DNA of 64,000 nucleotides, from the NCBI RefSeq assembly GCF_014170375.1, contig NZ_LZZW01000004.1, positions 21,351 to 85,350 on the forward strand, in the 5' to 3' direction. The translations under genes and the position numbers were made by a program. The notes below the pieces were generated by a model. That model searched no databases, was not told where the DNA came from, and saw nothing but the letters and a program-made list of their open reading frames with translations. The stretch comes from Variovorax sp. UMC13 (lineage in GTDB: Bacteria; Pseudomonadota; Gammaproteobacteria; Burkholderiales; Burkholderiaceae_C). Of the stretch, positions 20,952 through 29,487 are shown one piece after another (position 1 is the stretch's first letter; each line of letters opens with the position of its first letter).

Positions 20952-20969
20952 TGGTACTTGACAGTACCA
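20952..20969. promoter_or_regulatory. TetR operator 1
   Basis: Perfect inverted repeat TGGTACT-TGAC-AGTACCA, 23 bp from the tetR start. It shares GGTAC-N6-GTACC with the second site. A TTGACA hexamer (20958-20963) lies inside it, so binding would cover a -35 element for the rightward gene. Confidence 0.7.
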
Positions 20970-20989
20970 GATTCGAAGTCCAGGATGGC

Positions 20990-21005
20990 GGTACGCATTC
21001 GTACC
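20990..21005. promoter_or_regulatory. TetR operator 2
   Basis: Perfect inverted repeat GGTACG-CATT-CGTACC, centred 37 bp from operator 1 and about 40 bp before the hydrolase start. It repeats the same GGTAC-N6-GTACC frame. Confidence 0.7.
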
Positions 21006-21039
21006 AACGCCTTTCTTCAGCCTCACACTCCGTTCCGCC

Positions 21040-21876
21040 ATGACCGAGCTCGTCGTCCGCCGCCTGCTGATCGATCTGCAACCGCCCTTCGCGCGCGACT
21101 GGTGCGGCGGCGATGCCTTCTCCACCGCCTTCTTCAACGCGCTCTCGATGAGCTTTCCCTACGGCGAGCAGTTCTTCATCGACGCGGTGCGCGCCACGGT
21201 CGACACCTTGCCGCCCGAGCTGCAGGCGCGGCACAAGGCCGAGGTCAAGGGCTTCATCGGCCAGGAGGCCACGCACCGCCGCATCCACGCGCTGTTCAAC
21301 GAGCAGCTCGAACGCCAGGGCCTGGTCGACCGCTGGACGCCGCGCGCCATGGCGCGCATGAAGGTGCTGGAAGGCGCCGACCCGCGCCATGCGCTGGCGA
21401 TCACGGCCGCGACCGAGCACTTCACCGCGATGTTCGCCGACTGGCTGCTGGCCCATCCGCAGGTGCTCGACGGCGCCGAAGCACGCCTGAAGACGATGTG
21501 GCTGTGGCACAGCGCGGAGGAGTCCGAGCACAAGAACACGGCCTTCGACCTCTACCGCGCGGCGGAGGGTTCGCAGGCCTGGCGCACGCGCTGGTTCCGG
21601 CGCGTGACGACCCTGTTCCTTGCCGACCTCGCGCGCCAGACCGTGGCCAATCTGCGCCATGAAGGCCAGTTGTGGAAGTGGTCGACCTGGCGCAGCGCGG
21701 CGCGCATCCTGCTGGGGCGCGAGGGCCTGCTGCGCAGCAACCTGCCGGCCTGGCGCGCCTACTTCCGCGCGGACTTCCATCCCTCGCAGCAGCACAGCGG
21801 GCTGTCGGAACGCTGGCTCCACGACAACACCGCGGTGTTCGAGCCGGTCAACGCGCCGCGCCCGGCCGCCGGCTGA
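21040..21876 (+). CDS. Predicted metal-dependent hydrolase (PF10118 type)
   Basis: 278-residue all-helical protein of the predicted metal-dependent hydrolase family (COG3687). Repeated acidic/His pairs typical of a di-metal four-helix site are seen: FIGQEATHRRIH, TEHFTAMFADW and HSAEESEHKNTAFD. This pattern recalls ferritin-like di-iron proteins, so an oxygenase-type reaction is as possible as hydrolysis; no substrate is established for the family to my knowledge. It is divergent from tetR with two probable operators between them, so it is likely inducible by a small hydrophobic effector. Confidence 0.8.
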   Translation: MTELVVRRLLIDLQPPFARDWCGGDAFSTAFFNALSMSFPYGEQFFIDAVRATVDTLPPELQARHKAEVKGFIGQEATHRRIHALFNEQLERQGLVDRWTPRAMARMKVLEGADPRHALAITAATEHFTAMFADWLLAHPQVLDGAEARLKTMWLWHSAEESEHKNTAFDLYRAAEGSQAWRTRWFRRVTTLFLADLARQTVANLRHEGQLWKWSTWRSAARILLGREGLLRSNLPAWRAYFRADFHPSQQHSGLSERWLHDNTAVFEPVNAPRPAAG

Positions 21877-21884
21877 GCGGCGGC
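21865..21884. terminator. Hairpin between convergent genes
   Basis: Perfect inverted repeat GCCGCCG-GCTGAG-CGGCGGC; the hydrolase TGA stop lies in the loop. It sits between the hydrolase and the convergent TonB receptor gene. Confidence 0.55.
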
Positions 21885-21889
21885 TGCGC

Positions 21890-24418
21890 CTACCAGCTGT
21901 AGCCGGCCGTCAGGTAGACGCTGCGGCCTTCGCCGTAGTAGCAGCCCGCGGCCGCGAGGCAGGTGGCGACGTATTCCTTGTCCGCGAGGTTGGCGATGTT
22001 GAGCGCCAGCCGCACGCCCTTGAGCGAGGGCCGCACCCGACCCAGGTCCCAGCGCAGTGCCGCGTCGTACAGGGTCACGCCCGGCACGCGGTAGACGTTG
22101 GCGTTGTCGCCGAAGGTCGCGCTGGTGTGGCGCACGCCCACGCCGAAGGCCAGGCCGGCCAGCGCCTCCGACTGGAAGCTGTAGTCGAGCCAGGCCGCGG
22201 CCTGGCGCTCGGGCACATAGGCGAAGCGCTTGCCCAGCGTGCTCACGCCCGCGGCGTTGGGATTGGCGCGCGTGACCCGGCTGTCGGTGTAGGCGTAGGA
22301 AGCGATCAGGTCCAGGCCGCGCGCGATCGGGCCGCGCCCTTCCAGTTCCAGCCCGCGCACGCGCACCTCGCCGGTCTGCTCGCTGAAGGAGCGGCTCAGC
22401 GGATCGGGCGTGAGCACGTTGGCCTGCGTCAGCTCGTAGGCGGCGGCGGTGAACAGCGCCTTCGAGCCCACGGGCTGGTACTTCAGGCCGACCTCGGTCT
22501 GCTTGCCCTTGGTGGGCTCGAACACATTGCCCAGGCGATCGGTGCCGGCCGCGGGCTGGAAAGAGGTCGAGTGGCTCAGGTAGGGCACCACGCCGTTGTC
22601 GAAGCTGTACATCAGCGCGGCGCGGCCGGTGAATTCGCCGTCGCTTTGCGTGACGTTCGTGACGCGGCCGTTGGCGGGCGTGAGCGTGCGGGTGGCGGTG
22701 TGGGCCTTGTCGTAGCGGCCGCCCAGCACCACGCTCCAGCGCTCCCAGTGCATCTGGTCCTGCAGGTAGAAGCCGGCCTGGCGGCGCTTCTGGTCGATGT
22801 GCGTGCCGACCGCGGGCACGATGCCGCTGTCGAGGCCGTACACCGGCCGGTAGGCGTTGAAGGGCGTGGCCAGCACGCGCAGGTTGGTTTCGTCGAAGGC
22901 CGCCTTCTCGTTGGAGAAGTCGACGCCGGCCAGCAGCGTGTGGCGCAGCGTGCCGGTGCGGAAGTCGGCCTGCAGCTGCGTGTCGACGGTCAGCATGTCG
23001 GCCTGCTCGGGAAAGGCCCAGGCGTAGCGCTGCAGCGACGCCGGGTTGCAAGCCGCCAGGCAGAAGGCCTGCACGCGCTGTGTCGTGGCGTCGACCTTGC
23101 CGTAGCGCAGGTTCTGCCGCACGGTGAAGGTGCCGTCGAGCTTGTGTTCGGCCTCCCAGCCGATGAAGCGCTGGCGGTTGTCGTAGCGGTCGAAGCCGGG
23201 CTCGCCCACGAAGGCGCCGCGCGGCAGCGCGGCATAGCGGCTGGTGTCGAGCGTGCCGGCCGCGGGCAGCGAGGGCGCGCCGCCGCCGCCGGGCGAATCG
23301 AGCGACTGCCAGTGCGCGAGCAGCGTGATGCGCGTGGCCTCCGAGGGGCGGTAGGTCAGCGAGGGCGCGAAGTAGGTCTTGCGCTCCGAGACGAAGTCGT
23401 AGGCGGTGTCGGCCTCGCGGTGCACGCCGACCAGGCGGTAGCGCCAGACGCCATCGGCATCGAGCGCACCGCCGAGGTCGAAGGCCAGCTGCCGGCGGCT
23501 GTGGCTGCCGGCCTGGAGCTCGACCTCGCGCACGGTCTCGGTCGTGGGGCGCTTGCTCACCATGTTCACCAGCCCGCCCGGCGTGGCCTGGCCGTAGAGC
23601 ACCGACGACGGGCCCTTGACCACTTCGACGCGCTCCAGGCCCCAGGGCTCGATGCGCGGCTGCGAATAGCCGCGCGCGCCGAAAGGCAGGCGCAGGTTGT
23701 CGAGGTAGCGCGCCGGCGGCGTGAAACCGCGCAGCGTGAGCCAGTCGTAGCGCAGGTCGGTGTTGCCGTACTGCGCGACGATGCCGGGCGTGTAGCGCAG
23801 GCTTTCGACCAGCGTGGTCGCGCCCTGCGCATCCATCTGGTCGCGGGTGACGACCGAGACCGATTGCGGGGTCTCGAGCAGCGGCGTGTCGGTCTTGGTG
23901 CCGCCCGTGGCCAGGCGCGCGACGAAGCCCGCGACCGGGCTCTTGGCGGTCTCTTCGCCGGCCCGGGCCGTGACCAGCACGGTGGGCAGCGAGGACGCCT
24001 CGCCGTTCGCGCGCGCCTCGGGCGCGGGCGCGGGCGCCGCCGGCAGGCGGGCCACGCCGTAGACATTGCCGCTGCGCGTGGCCTGCAGGCCGCTGCCGGC
24101 CAGCGCGGCCGACAGGCCCTCGGCGACCGTGAAGCGGCCGCGCACGCCGGCACTCGAAAGGCCGGCCGTGACCGCGGCGTCGGTCGACAGCAGGATGCCG
24201 GCCCGGCCCGCGAACTGGCTCAGCACCGTGCCCAGCGGGCCGGGCGCGATGGCGTAGTCGCGCGCTTCGGCCGCGGGAGCCTGCGCCAGCACGGGGGCGG
24301 CGTGCAGCGCGGCCGCCACCGGGAACGCGGCCAGCGCGGCCTGCAGGGAGCGCGCGAGCACGCGCGGGGCGAGGAAGGAACTCGGGAAGGCGGTCGATCG
24401 TTTCTGGAACGCAGGCAT
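21890..24418 (-). CDS. TonB-dependent siderophore receptor with STN signalling domain
   Basis: 842-residue outer-membrane receptor of the FpvA/FecA signalling type. Signal peptide to about residue 46 (VLAQA), STN domain at about 54-125 (ATRDYAIAPGPLGTVLSQFAG type start, seen as RDYAIAPGPLGTVLSQF), TonB box region, plug domain with SVVTRDQMDAQGATTLVESL and VEVVKGPSSVLYGQATPGG, then a 22-strand barrel ending in an aromatic (SW). It imports a ferric siderophore, and the STN domain passes the signal to the FecR-type anti-sigma factor encoded upstream. Gene order sigma-FecR-receptor is the classical cell-surface signalling trio. Ligand unknown. Confidence 0.92.
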   Translation of the reverse strand: MPAFQKRSTAFPSSFLAPRVLARSLQAALAAFPVAAALHAAPVLAQAPAAEARDYAIAPGPLGTVLSQFAGRAGILLSTDAAVTAGLSSAGVRGRFTVAEGLSAALAGSGLQATRSGNVYGVARLPAAPAPAPEARANGEASSLPTVLVTARAGEETAKSPVAGFVARLATGGTKTDTPLLETPQSVSVVTRDQMDAQGATTLVESLRYTPGIVAQYGNTDLRYDWLTLRGFTPPARYLDNLRLPFGARGYSQPRIEPWGLERVEVVKGPSSVLYGQATPGGLVNMVSKRPTTETVREVELQAGSHSRRQLAFDLGGALDADGVWRYRLVGVHREADTAYDFVSERKTYFAPSLTYRPSEATRITLLAHWQSLDSPGGGGAPSLPAAGTLDTSRYAALPRGAFVGEPGFDRYDNRQRFIGWEAEHKLDGTFTVRQNLRYGKVDATTQRVQAFCLAACNPASLQRYAWAFPEQADMLTVDTQLQADFRTGTLRHTLLAGVDFSNEKAAFDETNLRVLATPFNAYRPVYGLDSGIVPAVGTHIDQKRRQAGFYLQDQMHWERWSVVLGGRYDKAHTATRTLTPANGRVTNVTQSDGEFTGRAALMYSFDNGVVPYLSHSTSFQPAAGTDRLGNVFEPTKGKQTEVGLKYQPVGSKALFTAAAYELTQANVLTPDPLSRSFSEQTGEVRVRGLELEGRGPIARGLDLIASYAYTDSRVTRANPNAAGVSTLGKRFAYVPERQAAAWLDYSFQSEALAGLAFGVGVRHTSATFGDNANVYRVPGVTLYDAALRWDLGRVRPSLKGVRLALNIANLADKEYVATCLAAAGCYYGEGRSVYLTAGYSW

Positions 24419-24513
24419 GGCGGGCGGCTTTCAGGCAAGACGGGAGGGTTGTCTCCTGTGATGCCCATCGGCGGCGCCAAAAGGGAACCTCAGGCGCGAT
24501 TATTTTTTCTTCG

Positions 24514-25518
24514 TCAGCGCTTCGCCGGCCCGGCCCCGACCACGGTCCACCACGGCAGCGGCCGGTGCACCTTCACCGGCAGGGTCGCCTGCAGCGCGGC
24601 CAGGATGCGCTCGGTGTCGGCCAGCGGATAGGCGCCGACGAGGCGCAGCTCGGCCACTTCGGGCGCGCAGCCCAGGTAGCCCGGGCGGTAGCGGCCCAGC
24701 TCGGCGATGAAATCCGCCAGGCGCATGCCGTCGGCGACCAGCATGCCGCGGATCCAGGCGTCTTCCTCGGGCGCGACCGGCACGGGCGCCTCGACGCGGT
24801 CGGCGAAGACCCGTGCCTGCTGGCCCGCGGCCAGCGTGCGCGGCGCGCCGACATCGGCCGGCCGCGCCTCGACCGCGCCCTCGAACACCGCGAGCCGCAC
24901 TGCCTCGCCGCCCTCCTCGTGCCGCACCGAGAAGCGCGTGTCGAGCGCGGTGAGCCGGCCCTGCGGCACGTCGACCACCAGCGGCCGCGAGGCATGGGCC
25001 GCGTCGTGGCCGCTGGTCAGCAGCACCTCGCCCCGGTGCAGCACGATGCGGCGCAGACCGGCCGAGAAATCGACGTCGAGCGCGGTGGCGGTGTTGAGCC
25101 AGAGCCGGCTGCCGTCGGCCAGCACGATCTCGCGCCGCTCGCCGGTCTGGGTGCGATGGGCCGCGACCCAGCCGCGCCACGGCAGTTGTCCCGCGCCCAG
25201 CCAGGCCGCGAGGCCCGCGACCGGTGCGACGGCCAGCGCGCGCAGCGCGGTGCGGCGGCGCGCGCTGGCGGCCGCGCCGCGCGCGTCGAGCGCCCGCCGC
25301 GCCGGCAGCCCGGCCAGGCCGGCGAACTCGCCCGCCACCGCCTCCACACGCTGCCAGGCGGCGCGCTGGCGCGGGCCGGTGTCGAGCCAGCGCTGCCACT
25401 GCTGGCGCTGGGCTTCGCTGGGGCTGCCGGCCTGCAGCACGGCGAACCAATCGGCCGCCTGCTGCAGGTCCTCGAAGGCCGGGGCGCCCGGCGAGGACGA
25501 CGGTGGCGACGCGCTCAT
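24514..25518 (-). CDS. fecR: FecR-family anti-sigma factor / sigma regulator
   Basis: 334-residue FecR protein. N-terminal cytoplasmic part (DUF4880-like: FEDLQQAADWFAVLQ ... RQQWQRWLDTGPRQRAAWQRVE), a short membrane helix near 95-108, then the periplasmic FecR domain with RTQTGERREIVLADGSRLWLN and ALDTRFSVRH. It relays the occupancy of the STN-bearing receptor to the ECF sigma factor. Its start overlaps the sigma-factor stop (ATGA at 25515-25518), so the two are translationally coupled. The receptor gene follows 95 bp downstream. Confidence 0.9.
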   Translation of the reverse strand: MSASPPSSSPGAPAFEDLQQAADWFAVLQAGSPSEAQRQQWQRWLDTGPRQRAAWQRVEAVAGEFAGLAGLPARRALDARGAAASARRRTALRALAVAPVAGLAAWLGAGQLPWRGWVAAHRTQTGERREIVLADGSRLWLNTATALDVDFSAGLRRIVLHRGEVLLTSGHDAAHASRPLVVDVPQGRLTALDTRFSVRHEEGGEAVRLAVFEGAVEARPADVGAPRTLAAGQQARVFADRVEAPVPVAPEEDAWIRGMLVADGMRLADFIAELGRYRPGYLGCAPEVAELRLVGAYPLADTERILAALQATLPVKVHRPLPWWTVVGAGPAKR

Positions 25519-26030
25519 GGCTGCTCGGCCAGCAGCAGGCACTGCAGCATCGCCTGCGCCATGTACTTCTTCATCATGCGCTCCGACACCTTCAGCTGCG
25601 TGCCGATCTCGGCGTAGGTCAGCCCGTCGAGCTGCGACAGCAGGAAGGCGGCGCGCGCCTTGGGGTTGAGCCGGTCCAGCATGGCGTCGATGCGGCACAG
25701 CGTCTCGAGCGCCATCAGCCGCTCTTCCGGCGAAGGCGCCATCGGCTCGGGCAGCACGGCCAGCGCCTCGCGCCAGGCGCGCTCGATGTCCTGGCGGCGC
25801 CAGTGGTTCACCACCACGCCGTGCGCCAGCGTGCGCAGAAAGGCGCGCGGCTCGGCCAGTGAGAGCGCATCGCGCGACAGCATCAGCCGCACGAAGGTGT
25901 CGTGCGCCAGGTCGGCCGCGCACGAAGCGCCGCCCAGGCGCCGCCGGAACCAGCCGAGCAGCCAGCCATGGTGGGCACGGTAGATCGCGTCGATGGAGGC
26001 CGGGGTGGAGGGATGCGAGGTGGCGGACAC
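25515..26030 (-). CDS. fecI: FecI-type ECF sigma factor
   Basis: 171-residue ECF sigma-70 factor for the iron-starvation group. Region 2 contains DLAHDTFVRLM and PRAFLRTLAHGVVVNHWRR; region 4 contains LNPKARAAFLLSQLDGLTYAEIGTQLKVSERMMKKY. It would transcribe the downstream receptor gene when FecR is activated. Upstream at 26059-26081 lies a Fur-box-like sequence, consistent with control by iron. Confidence 0.9.
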   Translation of the reverse strand: MSATSHPSTPASIDAIYRAHHGWLLGWFRRRLGGASCAADLAHDTFVRLMLSRDALSLAEPRAFLRTLAHGVVVNHWRRQDIERAWREALAVLPEPMAPSPEERLMALETLCRIDAMLDRLNPKARAAFLLSQLDGLTYAEIGTQLKVSERMMKKYMAQAMLQCLLLAEQP

Positions 26031-26058
26031 GGTGCGAAGGCGCCGGGCAGCGACCCGA

Positions 26059-26081
26059 CAATAAGAATCGTTCGCATTCTA
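26059..26081. promoter_or_regulatory. Candidate Fur box upstream of fecI
   Basis: The AT-rich stretch AATAAGAATCGTTCGCATTC is an imperfect inverted repeat matching the AATGAGAA-n-TTCTCATT type of Fur site. It lies 30-50 bp upstream of the sigma-factor start in otherwise GC-rich DNA. Confidence 0.45.
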
Positions 26082-26098
26082 AGCGGCGATCGCAGTCC

Positions 26099-26593
26099 TC
26101 AGCCCAGGCCGCCGCCACGCCTTCCGCGATCCGCCTTCGGCAGCACCGCCGCCTCGGCCATGCGCTCGGCCTGTGCCTGCAGGCGCTGCAGCGCGGCGTC
26201 GAAGCGCTCGGCCTCGGCCGGCGCCAGCGCCGCCGCGAGCTCGACGTTGATCGCGCTCACCAGCGGAAAGAGTTCGTCGTAGAGCGCGCGGCCGCGCTCG
26301 GTCAGGCACAGGATCACCTGTCGGCGGTCGCTGGCCAGCGCCTCGCGCGAGACCAGCGCCTTGGCCACCAGCGAGCCGACCGCCTTCGAGGTGCGCGCGC
26401 GGTCGAGCTGCGCCTGCTCGGCCAGCTGCGACGAGCTCAGCGCGCCCGAACCGGCCAGCGTGACCAGCATGCGCCACTCGCGCCGCGTGATGCCGAAGCG
26501 GCCTTCGCACAGCCGCGTGACCATGCGGCCGGTCACGGCCATCAGGCGCGACAGGCGGTACAGGAGCAGGGCCTCCAGCGGTGGCGGGGTCAT
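26099..26593 (-). CDS. MarR-family transcriptional regulator
   Basis: 164-residue MarR-type winged-helix repressor. The DNA-binding part is ITRREWRMLVTLAGSGALSSSQLAEQAQLDRARTSKAVGSLVAKALVSREALASDRRQVILCLTERG, the classical helix-turn-helix plus wing (D-R-R motif). ATG 26593 is the natural start; the frame upstream has no homology. It is divergent from the Bug-receptor/sulfatase operon with 132 bp between and is the probable regulator of that operon. Confidence 0.88.
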   Translation of the reverse strand: MTPPPLEALLLYRLSRLMAVTGRMVTRLCEGRFGITRREWRMLVTLAGSGALSSSQLAEQAQLDRARTSKAVGSLVAKALVSREALASDRRQVILCLTERGRALYDELFPLVSAINVELAAALAPAEAERFDAALQRLQAQAERMAEAAVLPKADRGRRGGGLG

Positions 26594-26725
26594 GGAACGG
26601 TCGCGGTTCGTACGGGTTAGTCCCGACGATGGTTGATTTGATCCATCGACTGTAGCGTCGCCAGAATCGCCAGCGTCGGCCTTGCGTCCACCGCGGCCCC
26701 GCCCCCACACCACGGAGATCTCCCC

Positions 26726-27724
26726 ATGACCACGCCCTTCTCTTCCGCCCGGCGCCTCACGCGCCGCATGGCCGGCCTCGCGGCCGTTGCCGGCCTGTTC
26801 GCGATCGGCATGAACAGCGTGCAGGCCCAGGCCCAGCTCGACAGCCCGCTGCGCATCGTGGTCGGCTACGCCCCCGGCGGCGCGACCGACCGCGTGGCGC
26901 GCATCGTCGGCGACAAGCTGGCTGCCAAGCTGGGCGTGCCGGTGGTGGTCGACAACAAGCCCGGCGCCGGCGGCCGGCTGGCCGCGCAGCAAGTCAAGAC
27001 CACGCCTGCCAACCAGAACGTGCTGATGCTGGCCAACCCCGCGGTGATGGTGGTGGCGCCGCTGGTCTTCAAGGACAACGGCTACGACGCCGAGCGCGAC
27101 TTCGTGCCGGTCTCGCACGTCAACGACTACGACTTCGCGCTGGCCGTGTCGCCCACCCTGCCGGTGCGCGAGCTGAGCCACCTGCTGGCCTGGATGCGCG
27201 CCAACCCCAACCAGGCCAACGTCGGCGTGCCCGCGACCGGCAGCCTGCCGCACTTCTTCGCGCTGATGGTGGGCGAGAAGGCCAAGGTGCAGACGCAGGT
27301 GATCGGCTACCGCGGCTCGGCGCCGCTGCTCAACGACCTGCTGGGCGGCCAGGTGCCGGTGGCCATCGACACCTCCGACGTGGTGCTGCCGCAGCACGAG
27401 GCCGGCAAGCTGCGCATCCTGGCGCTGTCGGGCGCGCAGCGTTCGCCCTTCGCGCCCACGATCCCGACCTTCAAGGAGGCCGGCCTGGACCTCGCCGCCA
27501 CCGGCTGGAACACCTTCTTCGCGCCCGCCACCATGCCCCGCGACAAGGTCGAGAAGCTGGCGCGGCTGATCCATGAAGTGATGCAAGACCCGGACACCAC
27601 GCGCCGCTTCAAGGACTCGCTGATGACCCCGGTAGTCAGCACGCAGGCGCAGACCACCGCCATGCTCAAGGCCTACCGCGCGCAGTGGGCGCCCGTGGTG
27701 CAGAAGTCCGGCTACCAGCCATGA
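26726..27724 (+). CDS. Bug-family (TctC-like) periplasmic solute receptor
   Basis: 332-residue periplasmic binding protein of the Bug/TctC family. Signal peptide 1-36 (NSVQAQA), followed by the family signature LRIVVGYAPGGATDRVARI and DNKPGAGGRLAAQQV; residues in the two loops bind a carboxylate through water molecules. It is the first gene of a probable operon with the sulfatase, but no TctA/TctB permease is adjacent. The orphan tctBA at 11580-13578 could serve. Bug paralogues are numerous in this bacterial group, so the pairing is only a suggestion. Confidence 0.9.
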   Translation: MTTPFSSARRLTRRMAGLAAVAGLFAIGMNSVQAQAQLDSPLRIVVGYAPGGATDRVARIVGDKLAAKLGVPVVVDNKPGAGGRLAAQQVKTTPANQNVLMLANPAVMVVAPLVFKDNGYDAERDFVPVSHVNDYDFALAVSPTLPVRELSHLLAWMRANPNQANVGVPATGSLPHFFALMVGEKAKVQTQVIGYRGSAPLLNDLLGGQVPVAIDTSDVVLPQHEAGKLRILALSGAQRSPFAPTIPTFKEAGLDLAATGWNTFFAPATMPRDKVEKLARLIHEVMQDPDTTRRFKDSLMTPVVSTQAQTTAMLKAYRAQWAPVVQKSGYQP

Positions 27725-27770
27725 GGACAGCTCACCCCCAGTCTTCGCGCACTTCGTGTCGCTTCGCCAA

Positions 27771-27823
27771 CCCCCTTCCAGGGGGCAACACCAGCGGCCC
27801 GGCAAAGCCGGTTCCGCGGTGTT
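27771..27823. repeat. Nested palindromic intergenic element
   Basis: Two adjacent hairpins between the Bug and sulfatase genes: CCCCCT-TCC-AGGGGG (27771-27785), and an outer stem AACACC/GGTGTT (27787-27823) continuing as GCGG/CCGC around an inner CCGGC-AAA-GCCGG. The layout resembles dispersed REP-like elements that I recall from Comamonadaceae intergenic DNA. It may modulate read-through into the sulfatase gene. Confidence 0.6.
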
Positions 27824-27863
27824 CCTCGAAAGGGATTTTCGGATTTACTGCTCGGGTCCGTCC

Positions 27864-29180
27864 ATGAAGAAACCCAATATCGTCTTCATCGTCGCCGACG
27901 ATCTCGGCTACGCCGACCTCGGCTGCTACGGCGGGCGCGACGCGGTGTTCGGCCCGGTGTCGCCGGTGCTCGACGGCCTGGCGGCGAAGGGCCTGAAGCT
28001 CACGCAGGGCTACGCGAACTCGCCCGTGTGCTCGCCCACGCGCTTCGCGATGATCACCGCGCGCTACCAGTACCGGCTGCGCGGCGCGGCCGAGGAGCCG
28101 ATCCGCAGCGACAGCCGCGGCAGCAGCGCGCTGGGGCTGCCGCCCGAGCACCCCACCCTGCCCTCGCTGCTGCGGGACAGCGGCTACCGCACCGCGCTGA
28201 TCGGCAAGTGGCACCTCGGCTACCCGCCGCACTTCGGGCCGCTGCGCTCGGGTTACGAGGAGTTCTTCGGTCCGCTGTCGGGCGGGGTCGACTACTTCAC
28301 GCACTGCGATTCCTCGGGCCGCCACGACCTCTGGGCCGGCGAGGAGGACGCGCAGCACGAGGGCTACCTCACCGACCTGCTGTCGCAGCGCGCGGTCGAC
28401 TATGTCGAGCGCATGGCGCAGCAGGACGCCCCCTTCTTCCTGAGCCTGCACTACACCGCGCCGCACTGGCCCTGGGAGACGCGTGACGACGCCGACAAGG
28501 CGCCCGCGGTGAAGGACAACCTGTTCGACCTCGCGGGCGGCAACATCCACGTCTACCGCCGCATGGTCCATCACATGGACGAGGGCATCGGCCAGCTGAT
28601 GGCCGCGCTCGAGAAGCACGGCCTGGCCGAGAACACGCTGGTGGTCTTCACCAGCGACAACGGCGGCGAACGCTTCTCCGACAGCTGGCCGCTGGTGGGC
28701 GGCAAGATGGACCTCACCGAGGGCGGCATCCGCGTGCCCTGGATCGCGCACTGGCCCGCGGTGATCGCACCCGGCGGCGAGAGCCGGCAGCTGTGCATGA
28801 CCATGGACTGGTCGGCCACCATGCTCGATGCCGCGGGCGTGGCGCCCGCGCCCGGCTACGCGCTCGACGGCGTGTCGCTGATGCCGGTGCTGCGCGACGC
28901 GGCCCACAGCTTCGACCGCCCGCTGCACTGGCGCATGAACCACCGCGGCCAGCAGGCGCTGCGCCATGGCGACTGGAAGTACCTGCGCGTGGACGGCAAC
29001 GAGTACCTGTTCAACATCCCGGCCGACGAACGCGAGCGCGCCAACCAGGCGCGGCGCGAACCCGAGCGGCTGGCGCAGATGCGCGCCGACTGGGAGGCCT
29101 GGAACGCCGGCATGCCGGCGATTCCGGCGGATGCGACGGTGAGCCTGGGGTATTCGGTGAAGGACATGCCGCAGCGCTGA
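27864..29180 (+). CDS. Sulfatase (formylglycine type)
   Basis: 438-residue sulfatase of the alkaline-phosphatase superfamily. N-terminal metal motif NIVFIVADDLGYADLG, and the sulfatase signature CSPTR with Cys56 in C-x-P-x-R, which is oxidised to formylglycine; then GKWHLG and TSDNGGERF with further metal ligands. No signal peptide is visible, so it acts in the cytoplasm, presumably on imported sulfate esters. It probably forms an operon with the upstream Bug receptor, which would make this a sulfate-ester uptake and use unit controlled by MarR; the substrate is unknown. Confidence 0.9.
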   Translation: MKKPNIVFIVADDLGYADLGCYGGRDAVFGPVSPVLDGLAAKGLKLTQGYANSPVCSPTRFAMITARYQYRLRGAAEEPIRSDSRGSSALGLPPEHPTLPSLLRDSGYRTALIGKWHLGYPPHFGPLRSGYEEFFGPLSGGVDYFTHCDSSGRHDLWAGEEDAQHEGYLTDLLSQRAVDYVERMAQQDAPFFLSLHYTAPHWPWETRDDADKAPAVKDNLFDLAGGNIHVYRRMVHHMDEGIGQLMAALEKHGLAENTLVVFTSDNGGERFSDSWPLVGGKMDLTEGGIRVPWIAHWPAVIAPGGESRQLCMTMDWSATMLDAAGVAPAPGYALDGVSLMPVLRDAAHSFDRPLHWRMNHRGQQALRHGDWKYLRVDGNEYLFNIPADERERANQARREPERLAQMRADWEAWNAGMPAIPADATVSLGYSVKDMPQR

Positions 29181-29189
29181 GCGTTTTCC

Positions 29190-29195
29190 TATAAT
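29190..29195 (+). promoter_or_regulatory. Candidate -10 box of the toxin-antitoxin operon
   Basis: Perfect TATAAT hexamer just downstream of the sulfatase stop and 26 bp before the antitoxin ATG. No convincing -35 hexamer is seen. Confidence 0.5.
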
Positions 29196-29196
29196 T

Positions 29197-29213
29197 CCTT
29201 ACCTTTTGTAAGG
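29197..29213. promoter_or_regulatory. Operator of the toxin-antitoxin operon
   Basis: Perfect inverted repeat CCTTAC-CTTTT-GTAAGG between the -10 box and the ribosome site (AAGGAG 29210-29215). Placement fits autorepression by the AbrB-type antitoxin or the toxin-antitoxin complex. Confidence 0.6.
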
Positions 29214-29220
29214 AGAGAAG

Positions 29221-29478
29221 ATGGCCATTGCCACCATGACCAGCAAGGGACAGTTCACGATGCCCCTGTCCGTTCGCAAGGCGCTCGGTTTGCAGCCGGG
29301 TGCCAAAGTGGACTTCATCGCACAAGGCGACGGCTTCAAGGTCGTTGCACTCGATACGCACGTCTCGACGCTCAAGGGACGGTTCGCTGGGCGCGTTGCC
29401 AAGCCTGTCAGCATCGAAGCGATGAACAAGGCCATTGCCGAAGGCTCTTCGTCGGGCCATCGCAAACCACCGCGCTAA
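29221..29478 (+). CDS. AbrB/MazE-fold antitoxin (VapB type)
   Basis: 85-residue antitoxin with an N-terminal swapped-hairpin DNA-binding fold: ATMTSKGQFTMPLSVRKALGLQPGAKVDF. The C-terminal tail carries the toxin-binding segment and ends in a disordered basic stretch. A strong AAGGAGAGAAG ribosome site precedes ATG 29221. The toxin gene starts ten bases after the stop. Base composition and codon use are visibly less GC-rich than the flanking sulfatase, which suggests acquisition by transfer. Confidence 0.88.
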   Translation: MAIATMTSKGQFTMPLSVRKALGLQPGAKVDFIAQGDGFKVVALDTHVSTLKGRFAGRVAKPVSIEAMNKAIAEGSSSGHRKPPR

Positions 29479-29487
29479 GACTGCCGC

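Noticed and set aside
20958..20963. TTGACA as a firm -35 of the hydrolase promoter
   Set aside because: No good -10 hexamer at 17 bp; the hexamer may just be part of the operator, so it is mentioned but not called as a promoter.
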